Shown: positions 43,555 through 52,409, counted from the stretch's first letter. The stretch: 64,000 nucleotides of DNA from Natronorubrum halophilum (GCF_003670115.1 NZ_QQTY01000003.1:186001-250000), one strand, 5' to 3'. The notes: generated by a model from the sequence alone, not told the origin. Program-made: numbers and translations.

Positions 43555-43988
43555 CACACCCCTATCGATTTGTTCCCGCCCGATAGTGTGCCTCCGAGAC
43601 AGAAAGCAAATCGAACCCGAAGATCCCTGTCTGATTTTGTAAGAACAGTGAGTTAAGAGAAAGTCGAATTCGAAAAACAGCAGCAGGGGCCGTGATCGAA
43701 CAAATCGATAGAGGTGCGTCTGACGATTACAACGATGAGTTAGCAGAGAAATAAAGATCGATGCGAGTTCTCTTTCATAGCATTACTCGACGAAATCTTC
43801 TGCCAAACGACCTCCAGAACAAATCGATAGGGGTGTGTTCTAGTCTAGCTTCTTTCTAGTACTAGACTAGTAGACTAGAAGAAAGAAAGAGAACGATACT
43901 AATCACTCGTCTATCTACACGGAAACTCCCTATTTCGGTCCTTCCACCTCTCCCCCTTCTCCCCTTCAAACAAATCGATAGGGGTGTG
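43555..43988 (+). repeat. Upstream origin repeats (four 20-bp copies)
   Basis: Consensus AACAAATCGATAGRGGTGNG. Copies: 43555-43574 (inverted), 43699-43718, 43818-43837 and 43969-43988. A fifth, degenerate copy (CTCAAATCGATGGGGGAAGA, 44078-44097) lies 30 bp before the orc1/cdc6 start and could mediate autoregulation. Intervening DNA is AT-rich, as expected for an unwinding element. These are candidate origin recognition boxes for the adjacent initiator. Confidence 0.88.
43839..43886. repeat. CTAG-rich nested inverted repeat in the origin
   Basis: Directly after the third repeat, CTAG occurs six times in 39 bp (starting 43840, 43845, 43856, 43862, 43867, 43875). CTAGTCTAG (43840-43848) is the reverse complement of CTAGACTAG (43862-43870), and CTTCTTTCTAGT pairs approximately with ACTAGAAGAAAG, giving a potential hairpin. 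Confidence 0.6.
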
Positions 43989-44127
43989 AGTGTGTCCGAA
44001 GAACAAGTCGTTACGGGTTCTGGAACCTATTCACATAATCGCCCGAGATATAGTTCTCAGACTCTCTTTCCACCAATCTCAAATCGATGGGGGAAGATTT
44101 TAGTTCCTTGGTTGTGAGTATCATCAT

Positions 44128-45462
44128 ATGTCCGAAGATCCCGATTCTAACACGCCCTCCAAACAGGGGGGGTCTATCAAGGATCTTATTCTCGAGCAAG
44201 AGGAATCTGCGAGTCTCATCCGAAATCGATCGCTCCTCGAGCCGAACGAGATCGTCGACGAAGACCGCATCGTTGGTCGTGATTTCCAGCTCACCGAGAT
44301 CACGCAGCATCTCCGCGTCGCGATCAACGGCGAACGGCCGCCGAATCTCTTTCTCTACGGTCCGTCCGGGACGGGAAAGTCGCTGATTATCAACGCCGTC
44401 TGTCAGAACATCTTCGAGCTCTGTGAGAGCCGAGATATCCGTTTCGGCGTGATCCACATGAACTGCCAGAACGTCGGAACCCTTGGCTCTGCGGTCTACG
44501 AACTCGCCCGAAAAGTTTCGGACGACGCCGGCGTTACCGTCGAAGTCCCCGAGCACGGTGTCCCGACGAAAAAGAAGTGGCGCGAACTGTATCGACTGAT
44601 CGACGAACACTACGATACCGTCGTCTTCGTTCTCGACGAACTCGATATGCTCGTCGGACGTCGTGATATCGACGAACCAGCCTTCTCTCGTCTTCTGTAC
44701 CAGCTCTCGCGGGCCGGCAGCTCCGACGAGACGCGGGCGAACGTTTCGGTGACGGCTATCACGAACGATGCGACCATGATGGGAAACGTCGGGAGTCGAG
44801 CCGTGAGTTCGTTCACTCCCGAGGACGTGCACTTCAACGACTACGACGCCAATCAACTCCGCGAAATCCTCTACCACCGAACGGACGCCTTCTACGAGGG
44901 CGCGCTGAGCGACGACGTCATCCCGCTCGCGGCAGCGTTTGCAGCCCAGACGCACGGCGATGCACGGAAGGCGATCGATCTCATGCGAACGGCCGGCTCG
45001 ATCGCTGAACGTGGAGGGGCCGATCAGGTCGCCGAAAACCACGTCAGAGAAGCCCAGGACAAAGTCGAGAAAAACCGCGTACTCGAGGTTACGCGCGGGA
45101 TCAGTACCCAAAAGAAACTGTGTCTGTTGGCGACTGCGGCAGTCGCTCGTCAGACGGGAACCGGGACGGCAAAAAGCCCCAACGGGTATACGGTCTATCA
45201 GTACCTCACCGACACGCTCGATGTCGATCAGTATCACCAGGAGACGTACGTCAACAAGATGAAGGAGTTGACGACGTACTCGCTCGTCGAATCCAAACGG
45301 AAAAGTCAGGGACCACACTCCGGGAGTTACCTCGAGTTCTCCTTCGGCGAAAATCCGGCGACGATCCTTCATACGCTTCGCGAGGACTCCCGATTCAACG
45401 ACGTACACGATGACGAACTTCGGTCAGTAGTGAAAGCCCAACTTAGAAAAGAATCGCAATAA
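44128..45462 (+). CDS. orc1/cdc6: Orc1/Cdc6 family replication initiator
   Basis: 444-residue AAA+ initiator. Walker A GPSGTGKS (78-85) and Walker B VVFVLDELD (165-173) are intact. Sensor and lid regions follow (VTAITNDATMMGN, HGDARKAIDLMRTAG). The C-terminal winged helix (about 335-444) contains the DNA-contact region. It is flanked on both sides by 20-bp origin repeats, which it probably binds, loading MCM at the AT-rich stretch. A degenerate repeat next to its promoter suggests autoregulation. Haloarchaea carry many Orc1 paralogues; this one's number cannot be assigned. Confidence 0.95.
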   Translation: MSEDPDSNTPSKQGGSIKDLILEQEESASLIRNRSLLEPNEIVDEDRIVGRDFQLTEITQHLRVAINGERPPNLFLYGPSGTGKSLIINAVCQNIFELCESRDIRFGVIHMNCQNVGTLGSAVYELARKVSDDAGVTVEVPEHGVPTKKKWRELYRLIDEHYDTVVFVLDELDMLVGRRDIDEPAFSRLLYQLSRAGSSDETRANVSVTAITNDATMMGNVGSRAVSSFTPEDVHFNDYDANQLREILYHRTDAFYEGALSDDVIPLAAAFAAQTHGDARKAIDLMRTAGSIAERGGADQVAENHVREAQDKVEKNRVLEVTRGISTQKKLCLLATAAVARQTGTGTAKSPNGYTVYQYLTDTLDVDQYHQETYVNKMKELTTYSLVESKRKSQGPHSGSYLEFSFGENPATILHTLREDSRFNDVHDDELRSVVKAQLRKESQ

Positions 45463-45470
45463 CTGAGAAA

Positions 45471-45619
45471 AACAAATCGATAGGGGTGTGCCTCCGCCAA
45501 TTTCGCCCGATTACAACAAATCGATAGAGGTGCGCGACGAAAATTTTGAGCGCGGTAACAAATCGATAGAGGTGCGCGATACATTTGACTCGAGGACGAA
45601 ACAAATCGATAGGGGTGGG
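45471..45619 (+). repeat. Downstream origin repeats (four 20-bp copies)
   Basis: Copies at 45471-45490, 45515-45534, 45557-45576 and 45600-45619, all in direct orientation, beginning 8 bp after the orc1/cdc6 stop. Spacings between starts are 44, 42 and 43 bp, close to four helical turns, so bound initiators would lie on one face of the DNA. The last copy ends GTGGG instead of GTGTG or GTGCG. Confidence 0.88.
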
Positions 45620-46683
45620 TCGTACATCGTCGAGAAGCCATAAGAGATGGTTGGAATTATGCCCGTAGACGGGCTCAATGAGCGCTATACGGCAAAGTTC
45701 GCCGAGTACCGAGAGCGAAAGCAGACGACGAAAACCCTGGCGCGATCGCCGTCCGTCTCTACAGACGGAACAGGCCGAGTGCCTCGGGGCTTAATCCCGA
45801 GGCGGTTCATGGAACTGGATAGTCGCTCGAGCGATACGAGGCGCTCTTCGCGTGACGGCGCTGAACGCCCTTAACGAGCAATTTGGCTCGAGATGCCTCT
45901 GCCTGACGGCGATCGGGGCCTTTCGACTGGCAGTGGTCAAGATCTCTCGACTGACAGCGGTCAAGGCTTTCGATGTTCTCGAGAGTGAGACGCTCTCAAG
46001 CCACTCGAACCCGTTGGATCTGATGACGGCGAGGCCAACGCGAGTCAAGATACGTAACACTACTGCTATTAACATCTAAAACTGGTTTTGAATAGATACC
46101 GCAATAATTGTGCAGCACAGCCCGTCTTTGCTGTCGTTCACGGGGGTCGAAACTACCGATCCAGTCGCTATAGCTCTCCATCGCTCAACCGAGAACCACG
46201 TACTCGGCAAGTCCGATTTCCGCCGACACAATCGAAATCCGACCGGTCTACCGATAGATTCGATTGGTTATCTCGAGATGTGACTGTCCACTATCGAATA
46301 GTTGTAAGAAATTACTGACGGCCTTGAGAGAAGAGCGAATCCCGCTCTGAAGGCGGTCTTACTCGGTCCAAATACGGTTCGAACGCCTCTGTATCTCCTC
46401 GCTTGACCGTAAAGGAAATTCACGCATCTATATTGTACTATATCCCCACTACACTCGTTCTTGATGTCTATACAATTCATTTGTTAGATGTAAAACCTCT
46501 CGTCTCTCGGGGCGGCTATCTTGGAACTGCGACGAGACTGACGCCTCGAGAACTGATCGCGATCGGGTGACGCCCCACAGCGCGGTTCGGATGAACACCG
46601 GTCGAACAGGATGTTTCGGTGGAGGTCGAGCGGAACTCTCGTGGACGTGTATCTTTATACCATAGTCGCGAACTAGAACCGGT
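45620..46683. other. Spacer downstream of the origin; no convincing gene
   Basis: A short open frame from 45647 (MVGIMPVDGLNERYTAKFAE) starts plausibly just after the last origin repeat but quickly becomes Arg/Ser-rich and unrecognisable. It may be a truncated gene. The remainder to 46683 shows repeated TCGACTGRCAGYGGTCAAG-like segments at about 45927-45965 and otherwise nothing I recognise. Confidence 0.45.
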
Positions 46684-47409
46684 ATGACCGAACCGTTTCT
46701 CGGAGAGCACGTTCCGAACGACGTCACTCGATTCTCCGAGAGAATCAGGCCGGAATCGACCCCGGTGCTCTCGGAGATGGAAGCGTACGCCCGTCGCGAA
46801 GGATTTCCCATCGTCGGACCGGATGTCGGCGCGTGGCTGTGTCAACTGGCGCGGATCAACGACGCGACTCGAGTCTTCGAGTTCGGATCGGGATACGGGT
46901 ATTCGGCGTGTTGGTTCGCGCGAGCACTTCCCGACGACGGCGAGATCGTCCTCACCGAACAGGACGCGGAGAACCTCGACCGCGCGGAGTCGTATCTCGA
47001 GCGACTCGATGCGGCCGATCTCGCGACGGTCGAAGTCGGCGACGCGGTCGACATCGCGTCGCGATACGACGGTCGGTTCGATATCGCGCTGATCGACATC
47101 GAGAAATACCAGTACGTGGATGCGTTCGAGGAGATCCGGGACTCGATCCCGCCGGGCGGCGCGATCGTCGCAGACAATACGATGTCCGCCGGCCGCGACG
47201 CCCCTGACGATACCGTCGATTTCGACGCGCTCCTCTCCGTACTCACCGGCGAGATCGACGACCTTCGAAGGACATCGCTTCCCGAAGAGACGAGGCGACA
47301 CACGCACGGGATAATCGACTATCTTACGCACATTCGTGAGCAGTCGGCGTTCGAAACGACACTCCTGCCACTTGGCGACGGGGTAACGGTAACGACGCGC
47401 GTTCGTTGA
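46684..47409 (+). CDS. O-methyltransferase, caffeoyl-CoA/catechol OMT family
   Basis: 241-residue SAM-dependent methyltransferase. Motif I VFEFGSGYGYSACWFA, the acidic ribose contact (IVLTEQDAENL), the DIALIDIEKYQYVDAFE block with metal-binding Asp, and IVADNTMSAGRDAP are typical. Soluble; acceptor unknown. Stop codon overlaps a GACATCCTCCCC motif and a small hairpin at 47416-47431. Confidence 0.88.
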   Translation: MTEPFLGEHVPNDVTRFSERIRPESTPVLSEMEAYARREGFPIVGPDVGAWLCQLARINDATRVFEFGSGYGYSACWFARALPDDGEIVLTEQDAENLDRAESYLERLDAADLATVEVGDAVDIASRYDGRFDIALIDIEKYQYVDAFEEIRDSIPPGGAIVADNTMSAGRDAPDDTVDFDALLSVLTGEIDDLRRTSLPEETRRHTHGIIDYLTHIREQSAFETTLLPLGDGVTVTTRVR

Positions 47410-47436
47410 CATCCTCCCCGCCCTTTCGGGCGAGGC
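47407..47436 (+). terminator. Short hairpin after the methyltransferase, possibly an IS200/IS605 end relic
   Basis: TGACATCCTCCCC leads into CGCCCTTTCGGGCG, a tight stem with a 4-base loop, then AGGC. It overlaps the methyltransferase stop. It could act in 3'-end formation. Similar GACATCCTCCC motifs at 16308 and 51839 lack this stem. In haloarchaea the motif is often seen at ends of IS200/IS605-type elements, so it may be a relic. Confidence 0.4.
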
Positions 47437-47559
47437 TCCACCGTGAATGGCGGTGACTTGTCCCCGCGAACTCGGGTCCGTTTCGAAGATCAACGAAGGG
47501 GGTGGTGAATATTGCCGTTATCGGGATATTCACTTTCGTGATCGGTCATAAGAACGAGT

Positions 47560-47718
47560 ATGCTTGAAATCCCATTACACACCGGTACACAGCATCCTGA
47601 CCTTCTGTGGATACTCGTTCCGAGCATCCTTTCGTTCGTCGCGGGACTCGGCCTCGGTTCGGTCTCGGATCGCCTGCGAAACTGGATCTCTCTCCGGCGA
47701 GACACGGCTACTAACTGA
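47560..47718 (+). CDS. Small single-helix membrane protein
   Basis: 52-residue frame starting MLEIPLHTGTQHPDLLWILV, with one hydrophobic segment (about residues 15-35, including SFVAGLGLGSVSD) and a basic C-terminus (RNWISLRRDTATN). The pattern looks like a conserved haloarchaeal small membrane protein. An AT-rich GATATTCACTTT lies about 30 bp upstream of the ATG. Function unknown. Confidence 0.6.
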   Translation: MLEIPLHTGTQHPDLLWILVPSILSFVAGLGLGSVSDRLRNWISLRRDTATN

Positions 47719-47832
47719 TCGCTTCAACCGTCCGCGAGCGCCAAGTCGACTCCCGGAGATTCAATCGGCGACCCGTCCGCGGTAGTCTTGGCCGCCCCGC
47801 TTGAGGAGGCGGTACCCGGCGTTCACTGACGC

Positions 47833-48174
47833 TTACTCGAGGCCGCCGAGGCGCGGTCCGGAGACGGGCTGATCGCCGTCTCGAAGGATCGAAATCGATC
47901 CGAACCGGACGGTATCGCCGGCCGCACTGTCGTCTCGAAGTTGAGCGATAAGCGTCACGCCGTGCTCGAACTGCACCAGTCCGAGGCGGTTCGGTGAGCG
48001 AACGCCCGGCGGCGTCGCGTGGACGGTTGTCGCAGCGACGACCTCTCCCTGCTGGAGTTGGTAGGAGTCGATCGCCGTCGATCGACACTCCGCGCACCGG
48101 TCGCGCGTATAGTACCACCGATTTCCGCACGATTCACAGACGAACGCGTGGTCGACCGGAATTGTTTGAGTCAT
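47833..48174 (-). CDS. DUF35 Zn-ribbon/OB-fold protein, thiolase partner
   Basis: 113-residue acyl-CoA-associated protein with a full zinc ribbon (CESCGNRWYYTRDRCAEC, two CxxC pairs) and a C-terminal OB fold. Its ATG overlaps the thiolase stop (48171-48174), so both are co-translated, in the order thiolase then DUF35. This copy keeps all four Cys, unlike the one at 19891. Confidence 0.88.
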   Translation of the reverse strand: MTQTIPVDHAFVCESCGNRWYYTRDRCAECRSTAIDSYQLQQGEVVAATTVHATPPGVRSPNRLGLVQFEHGVTLIAQLRDDSAAGDTVRFGSISILRDGDQPVSGPRLGGLE

Positions 48175-49310
48175 GGCACCTCTAAGATCGTACAGACCGC
48201 GTTGTTTCCGAACCCGGCAACGTTGAGCGCGAGCCCCGTTTCAGGATCGGCGACGCGTCTCTCTTCTGGGGCGTCGCCGCGTAATTGCCAGGTCAGTTCG
48301 ATCACCTGAGAGACGCCGGTCGCGCCGAGGGGATGACCGCGGGCTTTGAGCCCGCCGCCGGGGTTGACCGGCAGCTGCCCGTCGAGGGACGTTTCGCCGT
48401 CCGCCGTCGCCCGCCAGGCGTCGCCGCGGTCGTAAAATCCCAGCTCCTCGAGTTCGAGCAACTCGAGGATCGTGAACGCGTCGTGGATGCAGGCGACGTC
48501 GACGTCGTCCCGCGTGATACCGGCATCGGAGAGGGCCTGCTCGCCGGCCCGCTCGACGCTCTCGATCTCGAGGGGGCTCGGTCGCTCGGCGACCGCGTGG
48601 GTGCCGGTCGCGCCGGTGATTCCCGCGATTCGAACGTCGTCCCCGGTCGTTTCGAGAACGAGCGCGGCGGCACCGTCGCTCATCGGACAGCAGTCGTACA
48701 GCCGAAGGGGTTCCGCGACGGGCGGCGAGTTCAGGGCCGTCTCGAGGGTGATCGACCGCTGGAATTGCGCGTACGGATTCGCCGCGGCGTTGCGGTGGTT
48801 CTTGACGGCCACCTGCGCGAGCGCCGACGGATCGACGTCGTACGTCCGCAGGTAGTGATCGGCCGCGAGCCCCGCGAACGACGGTAAGGTGACCCCCTGT
48901 GCGTACTCCCGGTCGTGGACGAGGCGGCTGATGAGCTCCGTCGCCACCGCCGTCTCGGCCGACGACATCGTCTCGACGCCGACGACGAGGGCGCACGACG
49001 ACGCGCCCGCCTCGAGCGCGTGGACGGCCCGAAGGACGGCGCTCGCACCGCTCGCGCTCGTGTTCTCGATCCGATCCGCGATCGCCCCCTCCACGCCGAG
49101 GGAGCCACAGAGCGCGTTTTCGATTCCCGTCCGCTCCGCGAACGCTTCGGCCGCCATGTTGCCGACGTGAACGGACGTCACGTCCTTCGGTTCGACGGCG
49201 GCGTCGGAGAGGGCCCGCCACGCCGCCCGCTCGGCCAGTTCGAGCACGGCACTCGAACTCTCCGATTCGAAACGCGTCATTCCGACGCCGGTGACGAACG
49301 CGTCGGTCAT
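48171..49310 (-). CDS. Thiolase domain protein (SCP-x-like)
   Basis: 379-residue thiolase, second copy in the window. The position of the usual nucleophile reads IENTSASGASAVLRAV: Ser or Ala replaces the Cys found as VESACASSG in the paralogue at 18725. The C-terminal HDAFTILELLELEELG and GGGLKARGHPLGATGVSQ blocks are present. Without the Cys it may be a non-condensing, scaffold or retro-aldol type thiolase homologue. Operon: CoA-transferase upstream is on the same strand but transcribed first (50532-49327), then this gene after a 16-bp gap, then DUF35. Confidence 0.88.
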   Translation of the reverse strand: MTDAFVTGVGMTRFESESSSAVLELAERAAWRALSDAAVEPKDVTSVHVGNMAAEAFAERTGIENALCGSLGVEGAIADRIENTSASGASAVLRAVHALEAGASSCALVVGVETMSSAETAVATELISRLVHDREYAQGVTLPSFAGLAADHYLRTYDVDPSALAQVAVKNHRNAAANPYAQFQRSITLETALNSPPVAEPLRLYDCCPMSDGAAALVLETTGDDVRIAGITGATGTHAVAERPSPLEIESVERAGEQALSDAGITRDDVDVACIHDAFTILELLELEELGFYDRGDAWRATADGETSLDGQLPVNPGGGLKARGHPLGATGVSQVIELTWQLRGDAPEERRVADPETGLALNVAGFGNNAVCTILEVP

Positions 49311-49326
49311 CTCGATCGACCTCGCA

Positions 49327-50532
49327 TCACTCCGTCCCGAACGCGCCGCGATCGGTGAGATCGTTCAGTTCGTCCTCGTCGTAGCCGAGGTCCCGGAAGA
49401 CGCTCCGCGTGTCTTCTCCCAGTTTCGGGGGCGGCGACTCGAAGCCGCTGCTCGAGCGATCGTACTTCAGCGGGTGCTCGATCACGGGAATCTCGCCGTG
49501 TTCGGGGTGTTCGATCGACGTCACCGACTCGCGAGCCGCCGTCTGCTCGTTGTACAGGGCGTCCTCGACGTCGTACACCGGACCTGCCGGAATGCCCGCC
49601 TCCTCGACGAGCAGGGTCATCCACTCGTCGGTCGTCAGTTCGCCGAACGTCTTCTCGAGTTCGGTCTCGAGTTCGGCCATGTGTTCGACGCGGTCCGCGT
49701 TCGTCTCGAAGCGGTCGTCGTCGGTCAGTTCGGGGCGGTCGATCGCTTCGCACAGGGCCTTCCAGAGCTTCTGGTTGAGGCAGGCGACGTTGAGGTAGCC
49801 GTCGGCGGTCTCGAACGTCTGGTAGGGCGCGAGGACCGGATCTTTCGTTCCCATGCGCGAGGGGGAGTCGCCCGCGAACACTTTGCCGGCCTGTTTCGTC
49901 AGCCACGGGAGCGCGGCGTCGAGCATGCCGAGATCGATGTACTCACCCTCGCCGGTCCGTTCACGGCGGTACAGGGCGTTCGAGATCCCGAAGGCGGCCC
50001 ACATTCCCGTGATGAGATCCGTCATCGGGAGCCCGACTTTCACGGGGCGGCGGCCGTCTTCGCCGGTGACGCTCATGATGCCGCTCATGCCCTGGATCAT
50101 CAGGTCGTAGCCGGGTCGTTCGCGCCACGGCCCCGTCTGGCCGAACGCCGAAATCGCACAGTAGACGATCTCCTCGTTGTGCAAACGGATCGTCTCCTCG
50201 TCGACGTCGAGGCGCTCTGCCGTCCCCGGACGGTAGTTCTGGAGGAAGACGTCCGCCTCGCCAGCGAGGTCGTACAGCGCCTCCCGTCCGGCTTCGGTCT
50301 TGAGGTCGAGTTCGACGCTCTTCTTGCCGTAGTTGACCGTCCAGAAGTACGGCGACTCGCCGTCGATAAACGGCGGCCCCGAGTGGCGATTATCGTCACC
50401 GACGCCGGGCCGTTCGACCTTGATCACCTCTGCGCCCTGATTGGCGAGCATCAGCGAGCAAAAGCCGCCGGTAACGAACGTGGTCAAGTCGACGACTCTC
50501 ACGCCGTCAAGAATACGATCTCCGGTAGTCAT
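49327..50532 (-). CDS. Class III CoA-transferase (CaiB/BaiF family)
   Basis: 401-residue CoA-transferase that moves CoA between carboxylic acids. Start region LDGVRVVDLTTFVTGGFCS, then WTVNYGKKSVELDLK, GLPMTDLITGMWAAFG (the catalytic Asp of the family lies in MTDL) and KDPVLAPYQTFETADG. First gene of a three-gene minus-strand operon with a thiolase homologue and DUF35 protein, suggesting CoA activation and chain processing of a specific acid. Confidence 0.92.
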   Translation of the reverse strand: MTTGDRILDGVRVVDLTTFVTGGFCSLMLANQGAEVIKVERPGVGDDNRHSGPPFIDGESPYFWTVNYGKKSVELDLKTEAGREALYDLAGEADVFLQNYRPGTAERLDVDEETIRLHNEEIVYCAISAFGQTGPWRERPGYDLMIQGMSGIMSVTGEDGRRPVKVGLPMTDLITGMWAAFGISNALYRRERTGEGEYIDLGMLDAALPWLTKQAGKVFAGDSPSRMGTKDPVLAPYQTFETADGYLNVACLNQKLWKALCEAIDRPELTDDDRFETNADRVEHMAELETELEKTFGELTTDEWMTLLVEEAGIPAGPVYDVEDALYNEQTAARESVTSIEHPEHGEIPVIEHPLKYDRSSSGFESPPPKLGEDTRSVFRDLGYDEDELNDLTDRGAFGTE

Positions 50533-50593
50533 GTGATACCACGACTGATTGTTGTAGCCGGCAAAAAACCTTCCTATCGGAAGTCGACGCCCC

Positions 50594-51805
50594 TCACTCC
50601 AGGACGGCCGTCGGAATCACGTCCACTCGCGTCCCGGCGTCGAGGGCGGCCGTCGTGAGCACGAAGCCGTCGGCGGTCGCCGCGCGCGTACTCGAGGAAA
50701 GCACGCTCGGGTCGAACGTCTCTTCGTACACCTCGAGCGGGGAGTCCACGTGCCCGAGCGGCGTGGCGTCCTCGCCCTCGAGCGTGACCGGAATCGCGTA
50801 CTCGAACCCTTCGGGTCCGAGTCCGACGTCGCGGGTGATCGTTCGCTCGAGCGTCGCCGTCGTTCGATCACCCGTAAACAGCGGGCGGGCGACGAGGGCG
50901 GCGATGACGTAGGCTCCGATCGGTTTCCCGGGAATGGCGACGGCGAGGGCGTCGTGGTCGGGCAACCGCGCGAGCGCGATGGGTTTCCCGGGACGGACGC
51001 GAACGCGGTGGAAGGCGACTTCGCCGAGGGTCCCTACCGCGTCGATGACGTAATCTTTCTTTCCGACGCTCGTCCCGCCGGTCGTGACGACCACGTCGTG
51101 TCGGTCCGCGAGGTCGCCGATCCGCTCCTCGACTCGATCCCCCTCGTCGGGCACCGAGCCCTCGTACGTCGGGTCGTGGCCCCACGATCGGACCAGACTG
51201 CAGAGCATCGGCGAGTCGAGGTCGGTGTGACGCTCCTCGTGGATTTCCGTCCCGGTCGCGAGGACGCCGACGGAGAACGGCTCGTACGTCTCGACGGTTT
51301 CACGACCCAGATCTCGAAGCAAGATCGCGTCGAGCGCCGACAGGCGCTCGCCCGTGTCGTACAGCCGCTCACCTGCAGTGACGTTCGATCCGCGCTCGTA
51401 GACGTAGGTCCCCGCCTCGAGGGTCGGTCGCTCCAGTCGGCCGTCGTCGATCGTCGCGTCTTCGCGCTTGCAGACGGTATCCGCTCGCTCGGGCAGCGGT
51501 GCCCCCGTCGCGATTTCGACCGCTTGCCCGGCCTCGATCGCCGGCGGCGTCGACTCCGGGAAGACGCGCTGGTCGACGATCTCGAGCGGGCCCTCGTCGG
51601 CCGCGGCGAAGGCGTAGCCGTCCATCGTGGCGCGATCGCTCGAGGGCTGATCGGTCTCGGCGGACACGCTCTCGGCGAGCACTCGGCCGGACAGGTCGTC
51701 GAGGGGAACGGTCGTCGTCGTCCTGCCCTCGAGAGCGGCGTCGCGACACGCGAGCGTCCGGTCGATCGCGTCGTCGAGGGCGAGGAGGTCGTCGTGGTCG
51801 GTCAT
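50594..51805 (-). CDS. moeA: Molybdopterin molybdotransferase MoeA
   Basis: 403-residue enzyme that inserts molybdate (or tungstate) into adenylylated molybdopterin. Motifs: RATMDGYAFA, GVLATGTEI, VVTTGGTSVGKKDY and RVRPGKPIA, then the C-terminal beta domain (EYAIPVTLEGED). No fused periplasmic-binding domain, which some archaeal MoeA have. ATG at 51805 is chosen over GTG at 51811. Upstream neighbour on the same strand is the PH-like protein. Confidence 0.94.
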   Translation of the reverse strand: MTDHDDLLALDDAIDRTLACRDAALEGRTTTTVPLDDLSGRVLAESVSAETDQPSSDRATMDGYAFAAADEGPLEIVDQRVFPESTPPAIEAGQAVEIATGAPLPERADTVCKREDATIDDGRLERPTLEAGTYVYERGSNVTAGERLYDTGERLSALDAILLRDLGRETVETYEPFSVGVLATGTEIHEERHTDLDSPMLCSLVRSWGHDPTYEGSVPDEGDRVEERIGDLADRHDVVVTTGGTSVGKKDYVIDAVGTLGEVAFHRVRVRPGKPIALARLPDHDALAVAIPGKPIGAYVIAALVARPLFTGDRTTATLERTITRDVGLGPEGFEYAIPVTLEGEDATPLGHVDSPLEVYEETFDPSVLSSSTRAATADGFVLTTAALDAGTRVDVIPTAVLE

Positions 51806-51867
51806 ACTCACGAATCAGTACGAAGCGAAAAAGCCCTTGTGACATCCTCCCGCGATCCGCCGGTCGA

Positions 51868-52335
51868 CTACGCCGCTTCCGGGGACCGTTCGCCGTCTGC
51901 TTCGCCTCGCTCCTGGTCGGCTCGGACCGCATCGATCGCCGGCTCGAGTTCGTCGTACAACTCCTCGACCTCTTCGGGAAACACTTCGACGGGTTTCGCC
52001 TGGCTGTGCGTGTGGATGCGGACGCGATCGCGGTGACGGTAAGTGCGGTAGACGCTCCAGAGCCCGAACAGGACCATGCCGACCCCGACGAAGGCGTTTT
52101 CGGAGATCGAGTAGAGGCCGACCCCGGCGAGCGCGAGGCTCAGTATCGTAAGAAACCAGTTGAACGACTCGTTACTCACTTCGCTGACGTTGGTGTAGGG
52201 GACGCTCGTCGTTTCGGCGTCTTTGCGGACGAGGACGCGACGGTCGGTGACCGCGATCTCGTCACCCGAGCGAAGCCCGCCCCGGTAGTGGAGTCGTTCG
52301 CCGGTCTCGAGGTCGAGGCCCTTTCGGCTCGGCAT
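51868..52335 (-). CDS. PH-like domain membrane protein
   Basis: 155-residue protein: an N-terminal bacterial-PH-like part (GERLHYRGGLRSGDEIAVTDRRVLVR), two adjacent transmembrane helices (about residues 49-90, WFLTILSLALAGVGLYSI and VGVGMVLFGLWSVY), and an acidic C-terminal tail. An upstream ATG at 52362 would add nine residues. Function unknown; possibly a membrane-associated scaffold. Confidence 0.7.
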   Translation of the reverse strand: MPSRKGLDLETGERLHYRGGLRSGDEIAVTDRRVLVRKDAETTSVPYTNVSEVSNESFNWFLTILSLALAGVGLYSISENAFVGVGMVLFGLWSVYRTYRHRDRVRIHTHSQAKPVEVFPEEVEELYDELEPAIDAVRADQERGEADGERSPEAA

Positions 52336-52409
52336 TACCGTCACTCGGTGAGCACTCGGCATCAAACTTTCCCCGTTCGGCGAAAAAATAGCGGTCGAAT
52401 CCGCGCCAG

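Larger units (their letters stand above)
43555..45619. other. Replication origin (orc1/cdc6 with flanking origin repeats)
   Basis: An initiator gene bracketed by families of identical 20-bp repeats is the standard haloarchaeal origin layout, and each origin usually has its own repeat type bound by the adjacent Orc1. Four repeats lie upstream, one degenerate copy at the promoter and four downstream. The AT-rich stretch at 43720-43970, including an inverted CTAG-rich segment, is the best unwinding candidate. Whether the replicon is a chromosome or megaplasmid cannot be told from this window. Confidence 0.8.

Noticed and set aside
43555-45619. CRISPR-like array from evenly spaced 20-bp repeats
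   Set aside because: Repeats flank orc1/cdc6, spacers are short and AT-rich, there is an inverted copy and no cas gene; origin repeats explain them better.
45369-45641. 90-codon frame with repeated HPYRFV/APLSIC segments
   Set aside because: The apparent protein repeat is the reverse reading of the four 20-bp origin repeats, not a gene.
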